A DNA stretch of 64,000 bases from positions 1,240,001 through 1,304,000 of the forward strand of contig NW_026960608.1 in NCBI RefSeq assembly GCF_021018805.1. The letters are read 5' to 3'. A model generated the notes under the pieces. The model was given only the letters and a program-made list of their open reading frames with translations. It was not told where the DNA came from and did no database searches. The stretch comes from Prinia subflava (taxonomy: Eukaryota > Chordata > Aves > Passeriformes > Cisticolidae). Positions 1 to 12,967 of this stretch are shown piece after piece. The stretch's first letter is position 1, and the number at the start of each line of letters is the position of its first letter. The translations under genes and the position numbers were made by a program.

Positions 1-641
1 CTTTGCCTGTTTATTATAAATAGACCCCAATGTGCAAACACAATAATGAGAAGCAGAATCAGGAGCTGCGCATCCAAGTCTGGGCCGAAACGAGCCCAGG
101 GCATTGGTGCGGCTGGGAAGCAGCTTGGGATGGAGGTGGTGGGGTGCAGGAGCTCCAAGGGAAGAGCCCTTTTGTGATATCCCTGGTATCCCACTGCCAC
201 CGGAGTCCCCACAGCCTGGTGGCCTCCACAGCTGAGAGCCACCAAGCCAAATCCCTGATGTCTGGCCAGTTACAATCCCCCCTTGGATGCCCGGGAAGTC
301 ACAGGGGCACTGCCTGTGCCAGCCCCCGGGGCTGAGGCACTTGCAGGGCTCATGGGTCCTGTGCTGAGCTCACTTCCCACTGGAATACAGCCCACAAGGT
401 AACCAGGAGCAATCACTCCTTTTCAATCCCAGTGCTCCGCACATGTGCCATGTTGGCAAGAGAAAAAAGGCAGGAAGAAAGATCCTAAAAATGCAATTCT
501 GTTGAACTAATCCAGGAGTGCTCCCAGGAGCAGCTGGCCTGGCCTCAGTTTCCTTGGAATCTTGAATTCCTACATCCCCCAGAGGAACAGGGACCCTGGT
601 TCAGGGGGCAGCAGGAGACCCCAGGGAACAGGAGGACTCAC
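1..641 (-). other. EFNB1: EFNB1 intron 3, partial; no gene seen
   Basis: Sequence 3' of exon 3 on the gene strand, starting with the donor GTGAGT at 636-641. No repeat or coding segment is recognisable. The exon encoding the stalk and membrane span is not here. Confidence 0.8.
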
Positions 642-734
642 CCTGCCCCACTTTCATGACAATCTTCATGGAGCGTGTCTTGCAGACCCCTCCTTCCCGG
701 TTCTCCAGGCCACCCAGTGTGCCATTGGAAGTGG
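642..734 (-). CDS. EFNB1: Ephrin-B1 exon 3 (end of receptor-binding domain)
   Basis: Internal coding exon of ephrin-B1, a membrane-anchored ligand for Eph receptor tyrosine kinases in cell-contact repulsion and boundary formation. On the minus strand the acceptor ends TTCTTGCAG just before 734 and the donor GTGAGT follows 642. The 93-nt exon starts and ends in phase 1 and joins exon 2 to give a serine codon across the junction. It encodes STSNGTLGG, then LENREGGVC, then MKIVMKVGQ. These are the last strands of the ephrin domain, with its final conserved cysteine. The next exon should complete an aspartate codon and encode the stalk, membrane span and cytoplasmic tail, but it lies beyond the left edge of the window. 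There are no frameshifts or stops. Confidence 0.95.
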
Positions 735-1693
735 CTGCAAGAAAAGAGAGGGAATGTTAGACAGGTTCCTAGGAGCTAGAAGGGCACTGCTGAGCAGCCC
801 TTTGCTGTTCCCTGGCATTACTGTGCAGGTCTCCACTGTCCCCTGGCACTGCCAATCAGATCCCAGCTATCCCCTGGCACCTCCTACTCTAGGGATTCAC
901 TCCTGTCCCCCCATTACAGCCACATCTTCACACCTCAATCCAAAGCCCACCGAATTCCCAGCTCCTGTCCCTTCCAAAGCTGCCTACAGCAGTGAGGACA
1001 TGATCCCTGCAGCTTCCTCTCACTGCCACATCCACACAAGTGAGCCATCCTCCATGCCTGCACCCTCCTCCCCCTTTAATTCCTGGATAATTTCCTTTGC
1101 TCCTAGTGCAGAATGGGAACACTTGCATATGCACAGTTTAAATTACACATCTCTAATTACACCCTGTGCCTCAGTGAAGAATGTAAACTCAGAGCCCCAG
1201 TGGGTGCTGGAGGTTCTAATTGCAGGGCAGAAGTCACTTAAATTCACATTAACTTTTTGCTGGAGCTGGCATGGAGTTTTCAGCCCTTGGATCCCATGGG
1301 AGCACAGGGAAGGTCCCCCATTCTCCAGCCCTCTGGGGGGCTCAGGGCAGGGGGGACATGAGAGAATAAACCAAAACATGAGGATTTCAGGATTAAGCAC
1401 CTAAATGTCAGATTCTGCTAAACAGACTCAAAAAACTAGTTTCTGACCCCACCAGGGCCCTGGATGTGGCCACTGTGTCTGGCATGGAGCTGGATCTGCC
1501 CAGGGACCGGGATGGTTCCCACCCCATCACCTCCCTCCATTGCAGCAAACACAAATCATCCCAGAGCTCCACCAAATCCAACCACAGGGATCAATTCACC
1601 TAGGGAAGCAGGGAAACCTGGGAGGAGCTCAGCAACAGCTTGGGAAAGGCAATGAAATGGAGAATCATGGAGTTCAGAGATAATTTTCCAGAC

Positions 1694-2447
1694 TGTCTTG
1701 GTTTGAAAAGACAGGTATCTGTCAGGGAAAGGTGGAGTTTCCCTTGGAATGGAGAATGTAAACCCCCTCCCTCCTAACTATTATAATTTTGAAATCAGGG
1801 GCTTTCAGGCTAAAATATGGGAATAGGAATAACAGTTCTTCACTAGGAATATTAAAAAATACAAATGCAGTAGTACAAAAAACAAACAAGCAAACAAATA
1901 AAAGTCCTAGAAAACCCTGACAGAGTCAGAGATACAACCTGACACCCTGTTGGTCAGGGTATTGGAAGCAGTCTAAATAAATCCTCCTGGAGTAACAGAT
2001 GTTCTGTGGAGTAGAGATGATCCTGTAGAAAAGGGTCCAGTGGTGGCAAGATGGGTCCCATCTTCCTCTGGGAATCCAGTGGAAAACAGGCTGCTTGGTG
2101 TTCCTACATCTCAGTTTTTATCTTGGTAGAAACTGTTGGCTCCTCTCCCACTGGGTGGAGCATCTCACAATGGGATGATGTAATGTGTCATGTCATTGGT
2201 GAGCCTTAATGGCCCATTAACAGAGGATATCCCCCCCAACCCCCCCCCCCCCCCCGCCCCCCCCCCGGTGGACAGTGGTGAAAGAGATAAGAAACACTGC
2301 CCCACCTGGTTTTAAAAGCTGGCCTATTATCAGAAGGCATCTGCCTCCCTCGCCCCTGGAGTTACAAGACATAAAGAAAAACATCTCCCCAACTGCTTTC
2401 AACAGATGAAAGAGAATACACATTTTTTGGTTACATAACCCAAGACA
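1694..2447 (+). mobile_element. Solo LTR, ERVL-like, TGTCTTGG...CCAAGACA
   Basis: A 754-bp element with the inverted ends TGTCTTGG and CCAAGACA, flanked by a perfect 5-bp duplication CAGAC (1689-1693 and 2448-2452). The 5-bp duplication suggests a class III (ERVL-like) LTR. A related copy at 8764-9509 aligns along its whole length. It contains an A-rich CAAA-type stretch near 1870-1905 and a C-rich run at 2231-2266. No internal retroviral genes adjoin it. The strand is set by the TGTCTTGGTTTG end and is only a convention. Confidence 0.85.
2231..2266 (+). repeat. Poly-C run inside LTR
   Basis: A 36-bp stretch that is almost all C, inside the LTR at 1694-2447. The corresponding place in the sister copy near 9311-9330 is not C-rich, so the run expanded after insertion. 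Confidence 0.9.
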
Positions 2448-3478
2448 CAGACACAAGGCAGGACTTGGCCAGCACAGCGCATCCAACACCTCCCTGAGCC
2501 TCAAGGCCAAAGCTCAGTCCTGGGATTTCAGGTTCCCTGTGCAGCCTGCAGCCCAATTCCTGCCTCCATCTCACAAAAAAGCAGGTCTGGGAGGGCAGGT
2601 AACTGACGAAAATTCGGGATGAATCCATTGGACCCTGCTGGGTGTTGATGAGGGGACAGAAAGAGGCTGGAGTACGGAGCAAGATTATCCTTCCACATTC
2701 CCCTTCCCACAGCAGGAGGTTGGGTGTCTCCATGAGCCTCCATGCTGGGATACTCTGGAAACACACCCAGATCCTGCCAGGAAGCAGGCTCCCCATCAAT
2801 CAGCTCTTTCCAAACACCTCTGTGCAATCAAGGCTCTCGCCTAAAACGCCAGCAAATTTTTTCCTAATCAGAAAGTCTTCGGGCCATTTGCTGAGTTATC
2901 ACCTCTCTCACAGTGGGATCCCCGCTGCCAGGGGCTCCCGGGATGGAGCCGTGCATGCAGCTGGGATCTGCTGGCAGCTGTTCCGACAGCAGCACTGTCA
3001 GCACCAAGCCCCATGCAAATGCCTGGGAATGTGGAGAAACGCCCCCAACAGCCTGCACGAGTTCTTTGGAATCCAAACAGGATGGACCTGAGCTCAGATG
3101 CACCATAAAAACACATCGGGAGCGAACTCCACCAGAAAGCTCGGCAGCCCAGTTCTCCCAGGCCAGAGGCACCGGTTTGGGGGTGAAATCAGCCGATACA
3201 TGCCAGCTCACAGCCCTGAAGCAGCTCCTTGAATAGTTTCCCAGCTTCCCAGCTCCATGCCATTGGTTGTTGCATCTCAAAGAGACTCATCCATTGAGGG
3301 AGAAGGCAGCAGTCTGTAAAAAACAGTCCTTGTGAGGCCTCACGAGGTCTGATTTACAAATAATTAACTAATTATAACAAAATGAGGTAACAAGCAAGTG
3401 TGGTTCAAGTGGGGGAAACAAGAAGATCCCACAAAGGCAGCAGTTCCTCCAAATAACTATGGAGATTCCATCCACATA

Positions 3479-4301
3479 TGTTGGGGGTTAGATTTGTTTG
3501 TTTTTCACTTACAGAATTTTTTCCCATAAGTTGCTAGCAAACTTAACGACTGAGTGCTTGACTAAAATAAAGAAGTGGCCAAAGGAGATTGTGGCAGCAC
3601 CTGAACTACACCTATTGTTTTTGGGTCTGGGAGTTGCCCTCAGAGAGGGGAAATAACGTGAGTTTTGGGAGAAGTAAAAGACAGGGTTGGAGGCAGCTTC
3701 TCTCTCTTGCTCTTGGCATCGGGGAGGACAGTCAGGCAGCTGTTTGCTGCAGGAAGAGTTCACAGTCATCTCTCCGTCTCGTCCTGGGAAATCTACCATC
3801 ATCTGCTTGTGTACCCAGGAATCCTGAGCTCGCCTCCTGCCCTGCTGGGCCAGCCCTGCCCCCACCGCTGCTGCTTCCTCGGCGCTTTGAGGCCTTCCTG
3901 CTACTCTGTAGCCCTGCACTGCCCTGCCCTAACAGGACATCCCTGCCGCTCCAGCTACCAGCGCAGAGCATCTGATCTCATCCACCAGCCCGAGACTTTC
4001 CACCGTTCCAGCTTGGTGCTCTCGGAGTCCTGCAGGGGCACCGAGATCAAACTGCCCCGGGCTTTTGTGAAAGAAAGCCCTCGAGATTCCTGGTTCTGTT
4101 TATTATTAATGCTGTAGTTGTTGTTTGTTTGCTTTGTCATACATCCCAGTACAGAACTGTTATTTCTATCCCCATACCTCTGCCTAAAAGCTCCTTTAAT
4201 TTTCTAAATTAGAATAAATTGGAGGGAGGGGATCTGAATTCTCCATCTCTAGGGAGGTCCTGCCCCCTTCCTAGCAGATACCTGTCTTTCAAACCAAGAC
4301 A
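3479..4301 (-). mobile_element. Solo LTR, ERVL-like, same superfamily, opposite orientation
   Basis: An 823-bp element flanked by the 5-bp duplication ACATA (3474-3478 and 4302-4306). Read on the minus strand it starts TGTCTTGGTTTGAAAGACAGG like the copies at 1694 and 8764 and stays similar for about 230 bp, then diverges and ends CCCCCAACA. A second, broken copy of this subfamily begins at 51474. No protein-coding content. Confidence 0.85.
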
Positions 4302-7300
4302 ACATACAACAAAAACATTAAAGGTCCAAAGAGGACAGAGGGAGCAGCTGGAGCCACAGGGATGGACGAAGGGACGCAGCTGAGCATCCTTCTTCCCATC
4401 CCACACTGGGACACAAAGTTTCTTCTTGTTCTGGCCATGGAAATGATGAAGGAAAAAGTAGCTTTGAGAGGGAACCACGTGGAAAAATGAAGCACTTGCT
4501 TGAGGGAACAAAAAAAAGGAAAAACATTTGTAAAACCCACAGTGATGGTCTTAGAATGGCCTCTGAAAACAAGGACACAAGCTTCCACATTCCATGTAAA
4601 TCCACAATGGGCCAGAGAGAAGCTGGATGCTCCACACAGCTGGTTGGGCTTCCAAAAGTTAAAATCCTAAATCCCCAAATCCATCCAAATGGTGCAGAGT
4701 CCAGAGAGTTTGATGTGAACACGTAGGGCAGGGTGATGTGAGAGCAGCAGGTCCCTGATATATCGGGAAAGGCTCCTCCAGTGCAATTCCCTGTGAAGCT
4801 CAGCGATGAAGAGCTGCTCCTCCTGCTCTGTTTCCTGCTTTCCCAGCGGAAGAAGCCCCAGCAGAAGGCTCCAGGCTCAGCTCAGTCCAGCTCCAGTGGA
4901 TCCAGACTGGGATCTGAGTGGCACTTGATGGATTCTCCAGGTGCCTGTGCCACTCACTGCCACGGTTAGGGTGAGCCATGGTGACACCACCAATCTTCAG
5001 CTGCTGATGGAACCCAGAGTGCTGCACCCCACAACAACTACAGCAGGAGATGATCCATTGCTCCTGGGGATTGCATGACAGGACCTCAGGAGCTGGTCTC
5101 TGCTCCAGGTAGACAGCAGTGAATGGACCAAATAGTCTCCAGCAACAGCCTGAGTTACAGGGTTTGGAAATTTCCAATAGATGCCACATAAAGCCCTGAC
5201 TCTCCAGACAAGGATTTGCCTCCTCGCTGAGTAATGGACAGAGGAAGGGGACTCTCTACCCTCAAATTAGAGTTGATCCCATTGCAGCTGCCCCCAGATT
5301 TCACTGCTCCTGCAGCCCCCTCTCCATGAGGTGTGTAACTTCCACTCCACACTGCCAGGTGGGATCAAAGAGCTTAGGCATTACAAAGCAGCAGCAAAAA
5401 CATCAATGCTGGGGCAAAGAGACTTCAAATGGAGGATGACACCAATCCTCCCCGGAAAGGTGACCTGCTAAAGGTGCCCCACACCACCTGGGCTGGCCTG
5501 GCTGAGGGGTGGATAGACACAGATCCCTAGAAATTAGGGATGGAAAAGGGTGGCATGTCACAGTTCATTAATGTCAGACTCTCTGCACCCCGCATGTCTC
5601 AGGGTCCAAGTGTGGTGGTGCTTCCTGGAGCCCCCAGTGAGCTCTTGGTCTGACAGACAGCACCCACCATCACCAGCAGCCATACTACATCCCAGCATCC
5701 ACCCTCACACACCCAGCACCCACCATCACAGACCCCTCTACACCAGTTTGGAGCTGCAGTGATGCCAACAAGCCTCTTCTCAGCACTACAGGAGTAGTGG
5801 ATTGCAATAGGGATCCCAGGAGAAAAGCCCAGGGAGAAGGTCTTGATGTTATGGTTATTTAAAAAAATAAGCCAAGGAAGTAGCTGCCTGCACTTATCCA
5901 TGCACAGCTTCCCAGACACACCACTATGCCAGGATTTGTTTCAATTCCTCATCAAACTGAAAGCTCCTTCTGCCTTGAGAGTCTCCTACTCAGCATTTAA
6001 CCAAAAGCAGCCAAGTTTCATCTCTTCCAGTGTCCCAGAGGAAGTCCTCAGAGGTGACCATCACTGAAGAGCCAGGTCCACCACAATCCATGCAGCTGCA
6101 GCTCCAGGAGATGCCCTGGGATTTTCTGCAGACATGGCAGGAGGAGCAGGGGCTGAAAGAGCTAGGATGAGGAAAGGGAAGATGGGATGCACCAAAAAAC
6201 CTGCTTTGGTGTGAGCCTCCCACCACAGCTGCTAAGAGAGCCCTTTTGGGGGGGACAGGCAGATTATCAGTGTCCCAGGAACAGAGGGGCAGAGCAGAAT
6301 CAGGCAGGTGATGCAGGGAAAGATGTCACCTCTTCACTGCCATCACCCCTGCACGCCATCTCTACTGTCATCTCAGTGTTCAGGAGCACTGAGGAGTTAA
6401 ACATGTTTTGTTTTCTCCTCATGGGTCGTGACAATGCTACGGATGCTCTTGGAAATCATTTCTCCTGGGGAAGAGCATACTGGGATGGAGCCAGCCTGAT
6501 TTCCCTGGCAGACAGCACCCAGTGCCCAGCTCCAGAGCCCTTTGCTGTGCCAGGGCCACAGGCAGAGCTGGGCTGCCCAGCAGCCAGGGAGTTGAGCAGG
6601 CATGGGGACCCCTGGTGGGTAGTTATGGCAGGCAGGGCCCCCTGGGCAAGGATTCGTGGCAGGCGGGGCCCCCCTGGCCCCAGAGCACATCAAAGCACAG
6701 GGTATTTACCTCCCAGCAAGGCATGGGACACTGGCCCTTTCTGAGGAGGCTTTTCATCTGTATTAGGGCCGTGAAAGGCTGAGCCATGAGATCAGCTGCC
6801 AGGGGCTGTCCAGGGACAGTGCTGAGATGAAAAGGTCAGGAGGGAGGAGGAGAAGAGAAAACAGGCAGAGGCTTAAGGGACAGGGCTCAACAAAATCACA
6901 TTTACTGTGGTCACACTCTTTAGACAAGCCTACAAGACAAGGAACCATGTGTTGTCTAAGGGCCATTATTTAGGTTTGACATGGCCAGGGCCCAGGCTTT
7001 GAAGTTGGGAGCAGGACACCATTAGAGTCAGTTGTGTCCAGCCACCGGCTCTCACATGGCATCACCATCTTCTGCCAGCGGCTCCCAGCGGGATGGGGAT
7101 GGAGGAGCAAAGCCCCAAAACCAGATGGATGCCACCAGGCTGGCTCTGCTTGGTCTGGGTGTGTTGCAAGCCAGGCCCATTTGGGTGAAGAATGAGGAAG
7201 CTGCTTAATTGGACTTTTATCAGCAGAAGTTCACAGCTCCCATCATGGCATCAAACAGCCCTTGGACTTTCAACTCCTCTCCACCAAACAAGTTGTGGGA

Positions 7301-8154
7301 AGGAGGATGAGGAGCACATGAAAGTGGCCACATTCAAATGGCATCAGCAAAGAGCTGGCGGGCTGACAAACCCCCCCTGGCATAGCACCCAGCCCAAGGA
7401 ACTACTGAGGGAATTATCAAATCCCAAGGAATGCAGGAAGGAGCATGAGCGGCTCCGCACACACACACTGGCATGGGCTGAAGGCTTCCCAAACCAACAG
7501 AAACTGGAGGAGCACAGCCAGAAAAGCGAGTATGCTAACATGTCCCAAAAAAGCTCCCAAGGAGGAAGGATGATTCTGGCAGCTGGCAGGGTATAGGTGA
7601 CCCCCTTCCTCACGCTGAGCTGCAGGAAAACGCTGATGGAGCGTGGCCCAGGGACGAAGCTGCATCACAGTGGCAGTGATGGTTTACAACAAATAACCCT
7701 TGCCAGGTTAAGACTAATTGCATCTAAAAACAGAAACACAAGACAAGGGCTTTAACAGAACACTCAGGGTAATAGATCTGCTCTCACTGCATCCTGCTGC
7801 CAAAAAGCGTTGGATTGGATTATGGACGTTATTACATCAAAAATGGATTGAAGGGCTTAAGGACTCACAATAAACAGCAAACACCTCAGATTTATGAGGA
7901 AACATCTACTAGGTCCTTGCTTTTCCTTCAGCACTGTCATCAAACACAGGCTCTGTGCTTTAAAGAGGCTCATGGGACAGGTCGGACACTGAGGAAGAAC
8001 ACCTCGGCACCACCACATCTGCTAACAGCTGCCTGGAGTGCACCCCAAGGCTGAGCAGGGTTTGTCTGGGGTCTCCACATCCCACTGAACACAGAAGGGG
8101 CCGCTAGGACCACCACCAGCCCCCAAAACCAGAGAAGGAACTGGGAACTATGGG

Positions 8155-8335
8155 AGTCCATACAGATCATCCCCTGCTATGGGCAGGGACACCTTCCACT
8201 AAACCAGGTTGCTCTAAGCCCCATCCAATCTAGCCTTGAACACTTCCAGGGATGGGACATTCCAGAGATTGACTAGGTGACATTTAACAGTTCCTTCTAA
8301 CACAAACTATTCTTTGATTCTCTGATCCAGAACTC
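8155..8335 (-). mobile_element. CR1 LINE 3' fragment
   Basis: Sequence such as GGGCAGGGACACCTTCCACT and AACACTTCCAGGGATGGG matches the reverse complement of the 3' end of avian CR1 retrotransposons. It is a short, degraded, 5'-truncated copy. Confidence 0.75.
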
Positions 8336-8399
8336 TGGGATAGCAGGGAGCCACTCTGGGAGCTCCTCCTCACATCACCCTACTGCCAGGACACGAGGA

Positions 8400-8480
8400 T
8401 TAATGGATCTCTATCCAGGCACCTCATTACTAGAGATAGTAAAACTGGAGCAAGTTCAAAGACGAGCAGCAAACGTAATT
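8400..8480 (+). mobile_element. CR1 fragment, weak
   Basis: Short stretch resembling the part of CR1 ORF2 seen more clearly at 21400-21480 (GGAGCAAGTTCAAAGACGAGC). Adjacent to the minus-strand CR1 piece. Boundaries are uncertain. Confidence 0.4.
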
Positions 8481-8763
8481 AGGAGTTGGAGTGAATTAGG
8501 AGGGGAAGTGGAAGGAGCTGAACCTGCAGGGCTGGATAAGCCGTGGTGGGGCTGGAGCTGCCCACGATATCCTGGGAGTGCAGGCACCAGGCAGGGGAGA
8601 GGCTATTCCAGTGGGAAATATTTTATAGGGAGGGGACAGGACACTGGGGACAGGGAATCCCACCAAGGCACCAAAGGCAAGCAGGGAAACACCCGGGAGA
8701 CGAAGGGATGGAAGAAACCACAGCACATCATGATATAAAACACACAATTCCCAAATTCCCAAC

Positions 8764-9509
8764 TATCTAGGTTTGGAAAGACAGGTATCTGTCAGGGGAA
8801 ACTGGAGTCTCCCTTGGAGTGGAGAATGTAAAACCTCCTCCCTCCAAATTATTACAATTTTGCAATTAGGAGCTTTCAGGCAAAAATATGGGAATAGGAG
8901 TAACAGTTCTTTACTAGGAATAATAAAAATGCAAATGCAGTAATAAAAAACAAACAAACAAACAAACCCAAAAAACCAAGCAAGCAAACAAAAAGTCCTA
9001 GAAAACCCTGACGGAGTCAGGAATACTACCTGGCACCCTGTCAACCAGGGTGTTGGAAGCAGTCCAAATAAGTCCTCCTGGAGCGACAGATGTGGTTCTG
9101 TTGGAGTAGAGATGATCCTGTAGTGGCAGTGAGATGAGTCCAGTCTTCCTCTGAGAATCCCGTGGAAAAGAGGAGTGATCTGGGGTCCCTGTGTCCCCAT
9201 TTTATCTGGGTAGGGAATGGTTGACTCCTCCCCACTGGGTGGAGCATCTCACACTGGAATGAAGTAATGTTATCAGTCATTCGAGAGGCCTTAAATGGCC
9301 CATTCACAGGTGATGTCCCTCCTAGGAGGATGGGTGGAGGAAAAGATAAGAAGGCATTGCCTTATCTGGTGTTATCAGTTGTCCCATTAACAGAAGGCAT
9401 CCGCCCTCTTCCCCCCCTAGAGTTACAAGAGATAAAGAACATCTCCCAACCGGTTTCAACAGATGAAAACAGAATACACATTTTTGGTTACATTTTTCAA
9501 CCCAAGACA
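8764..9509 (+). mobile_element. Solo LTR, ERVL-like, sister of the 1694 copy
   Basis: A 746-bp element with a perfect 5-bp duplication CCAAC (8759-8763 and 9510-9514). Its left end has decayed to TATCTAGG while the right end keeps CCAAGACA. It contains a CAAA microsatellite at about 8948-8996. It aligns with 1694-2447 throughout. Confidence 0.85.
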
Positions 9510-10081
9510 CCAACTCCTTCACCCTCTCACCACTTCATCCAGGGGATGGTGCCCATGTCCTGCTCAAGTTCCACATGCCCCCCCAGCCTTTGTCTCCAGT
9601 GTAGACCTGCAGGCAGACACTGCTGCATCTTGTTCTTTATGGAAAGCCTTAGGAATAAGCATCACCTTTCCTTATCCACCCCCAGGAGCAAAGATGCTAT
9701 AAGGAGAGCCTGGAACTGATGTGGAGGGGATTGGTGTGAGTCTCTGGAGAGGACAGGGACAGGGAAACAGCAGCTTTCAAAAGCCTTTTCATTGCTAAAC
9801 CGAAGGTTGGTGCCATGTACCTCCATGATAAAAGTGTCTCTAAACAAGGCTCGGCATATCCAAAGCAATGGCAAGGAGCAGTCCTGAATAGGAGGGACCC
9901 TGAGAAGCCCCCTGGCTCTGGTGAGGAGGTTTTCCAGCCGTTGGGGAAGGTGGGGGATAAGCAGCACACGCCCTCTTCCCCTTGGCTCCAGCGTTGCTTC
10001 CCCGGCTTAGAAATGAAAAGGGAGAAAAAAACCCTTTTGTGTGTCCAGGCAAAGCTTGGGGAAAGGGAGGGGAGAAAAATT

Positions 10082-10096
10082 GGGGGGGGGGGGGGG
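10082..10096 (+). repeat. Poly-G run
   Basis: Fifteen consecutive G in EFNB1 intron 2. Confidence 0.95.
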
Positions 10097-12689
10097 AAGA
10101 CGTGGGTGGTCTGCTCAGGAGACTTGACTTTGGTGTTTTTTGGCTATTTTATTTCTTGGCAGAAAAAACTCCTGAGGCTGCTCAGCAGAGTGTACGGCCA
10201 GATCACAGGAGCATCCTCAGCCCATCCAGGGGCCAAAGTTCAGCTGGCAGCTCCCAGCTCTCAGGGGTTTCGCATCAAAGCTTGGAGGAGTCAAGAGAAA
10301 TTAAAGTCAGAAACGGTCCAAGGCAGGGGCAGAGGGCACTGCCAGCCCCCTGAGGAGAGGTGGGGCATCCCACAGGGATGGCCCAAGCACCCTGCTCACT
10401 GCATCCCTATACAGCCTGAAACTGGGAACAAGAGGATAAATAGGATTTAATATTAAAAAATGAGCTTAAAAGGCTCAGCCCAACATCCGACGGGATGCAC
10501 AGATGGGATTTCCCAAGCTGGGCTACGCAGTCTTTGCAAAATCCTGGCTGCGTGTCCTGTCATATCCGCAGCAAGCCAGAGCCGGTCACCTGCAGTGACC
10601 CAGGTGTGCTGGCAGCCTTGGAGGGGAGCTGGCATCTGCTCAAAGCCACGGGGGCCTCACGGGAGCCACGTTTGGAGTTGGCAATGCACCGGCAGCTGCT
10701 TGTGAAAGCACCTCCCAAAGCTCTGGGAGGTTGATTTTCACTTCAGTTTTCATGTGAAATGCAAAACAGCTCCATGAAATTTGGTTAATTCAGAGGCTGG
10801 AAGATCCTTCGGCCTCCACCTTCCTGATGGACTTAGTTACCATAAGAGGGATCCCATATTTCTTCTTCTCGGTGCTTTGTTCGCCTCCTGAGCTTGTTTA
10901 GGGGAACCTATTTGTCTTTGAGGGCTCTTTGCAGCCTGAGAGTCCCATGGGCTGTAGCTCAGAGGACCCCAATTTCAGCCCTCATTAGCTTGAAGACCAT
11001 GCCAGTGCTTGAACTTGACACCTGAACACAGCGGAGCCACTGACCGAGTGCTTCAAGATGTTTGCCTGACCCAAGTTCAGCACTTTAGCCTCTCTTCCAA
11101 ATTTTTGCCCACTGCAGGCAAAGCTTGTATTCAGTCAAGCTTTCCATCAGCTGAAGGACAGCAGAAGGGCTGAACTTTGGGGTCCCAGAGCCACCAGGCT
11201 GGTGCCAGCTGTGGTAAGGGAGATGGGAGCCTACATGGGAGTTGTGCCAGGGCTTTTGGCATCCTCAGCCCATCTGGGGCATCTGGGCTGGAACCAGGGT
11301 GTCCTGCCCCCAATGGCTTCAAAGCTGGTGCCCCTCAAGTGACATGTATCCCCATGTCTGGACAGTGACAGTGACTATTGCTCTGGAAGAGCCTGGCTCT
11401 GCCACAGTGACTCAGCCCTACAGAACCCGTGGTCACTGCCAGCGCTGAGCAAAGCTGGCTCTGCAGGTTGTGGCGCCAGGTCATCCCTGCTGTCACCCCT
11501 GCTGTTAGGGAAAGTTCCCTGGCTGACCATCCAGGAGCCACTTTGGCATCTCCATGGCCACACAGGACACAGAGCCCCCCACGAGTCCCTGTCACCACCT
11601 GGCAAAATTTGCCATGACAGAAGTGATCAGGGCTCAAGGCTGACCTGCCAGAGCTAGGCCCGGCTGCTTCCCCTGCATCAAATTTATTCCAAATTATTCT
11701 GCAGCAAGATTCCAATAGCTCGCTGGGGACATCGAGACCAGCAGCCTCAACACAGCACCACGCTACAGCACAGCCCTCCCTTCTCCACTGCCCACCACAG
11801 CCTTGACACCCCCTCCCAAAGATTCCTGGCTAAAAATACCTTGTTTCCAGCTGGGAACACAGCGCTCCCACGGTCGGGCGCTCACTCCTACATAGGCAGT
11901 GACCCCTGTGCCGGCTGCTTGCTGCAGAGCCCACAGCACACAGTGAGGGGAGCTGAGCCGTGGCCACCGTGCCCTTTTGCAGCGCACCCAGCCAGGCAGG
12001 AACAGCCAGACTGAGGAGGGGAGGGGAGAAAGAGAGAGCTGGCAGCACTGCTCAGACACAGCTGAGTTCCTCCTCCATCCACACTAGAGCAGGCACAAGC
12101 AGATACATTTCTGTGCAGCAATCCCCTGCATGCACAGACCACAGGCTCTGAGAAAATTCCTTCTCTGTCCCCTCCATAAAATGCCCTGATGCACCAAGAC
12201 ACAAACAGAACAAGCCAGTGTGCAGAATTTTTCAGCCACTTCAATCATATCTCATCACACACTGGACACCACCAGCACTTCCCCGTGCTGGGGCTGCTCT
12301 TGGAGGCAACACCCAGGAATAAGGACAAGCATCACCATTCCTCTTTCTCCCCAGCCCCAAAGCAAAACCCTGCAACACTTCCAGCAAAGATGGCAGCAAA
12401 AAATAGGCTCCAGGCATGACAGCGCTCCAGGGCTGACCCCAGATGGGGATGTGCTCCTGCTCCCAGCCATGAGCAGGGCAGGGGACACAGCAAAACATAC
12501 AGATAGGAATTGGTGACCCACTTGGCCAATGATACATTCCTCCCCCTGCTCCCAGCCAGTGGGACATATTTTCCATCCGTGTCAGCTCTCTGTACCACCA
12601 AAGTCACACACAAGTGCCTGATGACACTCTCCAGGCACCCGAGGCCTCCCGAGCCAGGGCTGGCAGCGAGGAAGAGGAGGGCAACTCAC

Positions 12690-12967
12690 ATGTGATGAAG
12701 TAATCCTGCTGCTGCTTGAATTCCAGGCCCATGTAGTTGGGGCTGAACTCCTGGAACTTGATGGTGAAGCGGATCTCCTGCTCGGGCCGGTTGCACGTCA
12801 CCAGCACGTTGGGGTCCATGACAGTGCTGCAGGCATCTGCCTGCTCCTTCCTCACCAGGTACAGCTTGTAGTACTCATAAGGCTTGGACAGCTCTGCCTT
12901 GGGGCAGATAATGTCCAGTTTATCCCCAATCTCTGGGTAGATGACCAGCCCCTTCCCAGTCATGAAC
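12690..12967 (-). CDS. EFNB1: Ephrin-B1 exon 2 (core of receptor-binding domain)
   Basis: 278-nt coding exon with acceptor TCTTCCAG before 12967 and donor GTGAGT after 12690. It enters in phase 2, completing the lysine of exon 1, and leaves in phase 1. The translation begins [21 protein letters not shown] and contains the ephrin signature EYYKLYLV, the cysteines of DIIC, ADAC and VTC, and the receptor-contacting G-H loop [13 protein letters not shown]. The YM pair in that loop identifies ephrin-B1, because ephrin-B2 and B3 have LW there. This is the Eph-binding cupredoxin-like ectodomain, displayed on the cell surface. The sequence is intact and of normal length. Confidence 0.97.

Larger units (their letters stand above)
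735..12689 (-). other. EFNB1: EFNB1 intron 2 (11.96 kb)
   Basis: Intron between exons 2 and 3. It holds three 0.75-0.82 kb LTR-type insertions (1694, 3479, 8764), CR1 fragments near 8155-8480 and a run of 15 G at 10082-10096. The remaining stretches (735-1688, 2453-3473, 4307-8154, 9515-12689) are GC-rich single-copy-looking DNA in which I find no exon, RNA gene or repeat. Reading frames there show no recognisable protein. Confidence 0.85.

Noticed and set aside
1..120. AATAAA on the minus strand near position 18 as the end of EFNB1
   Set aside because: No preceding transmembrane or tail coding sequence is present. The signal lies in intron DNA and is likely chance.
562..1404. 280-residue plus-strand frame
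   Set aside because: It runs antisense over EFNB1 exon 3 and intron DNA, with no recognisable domain.
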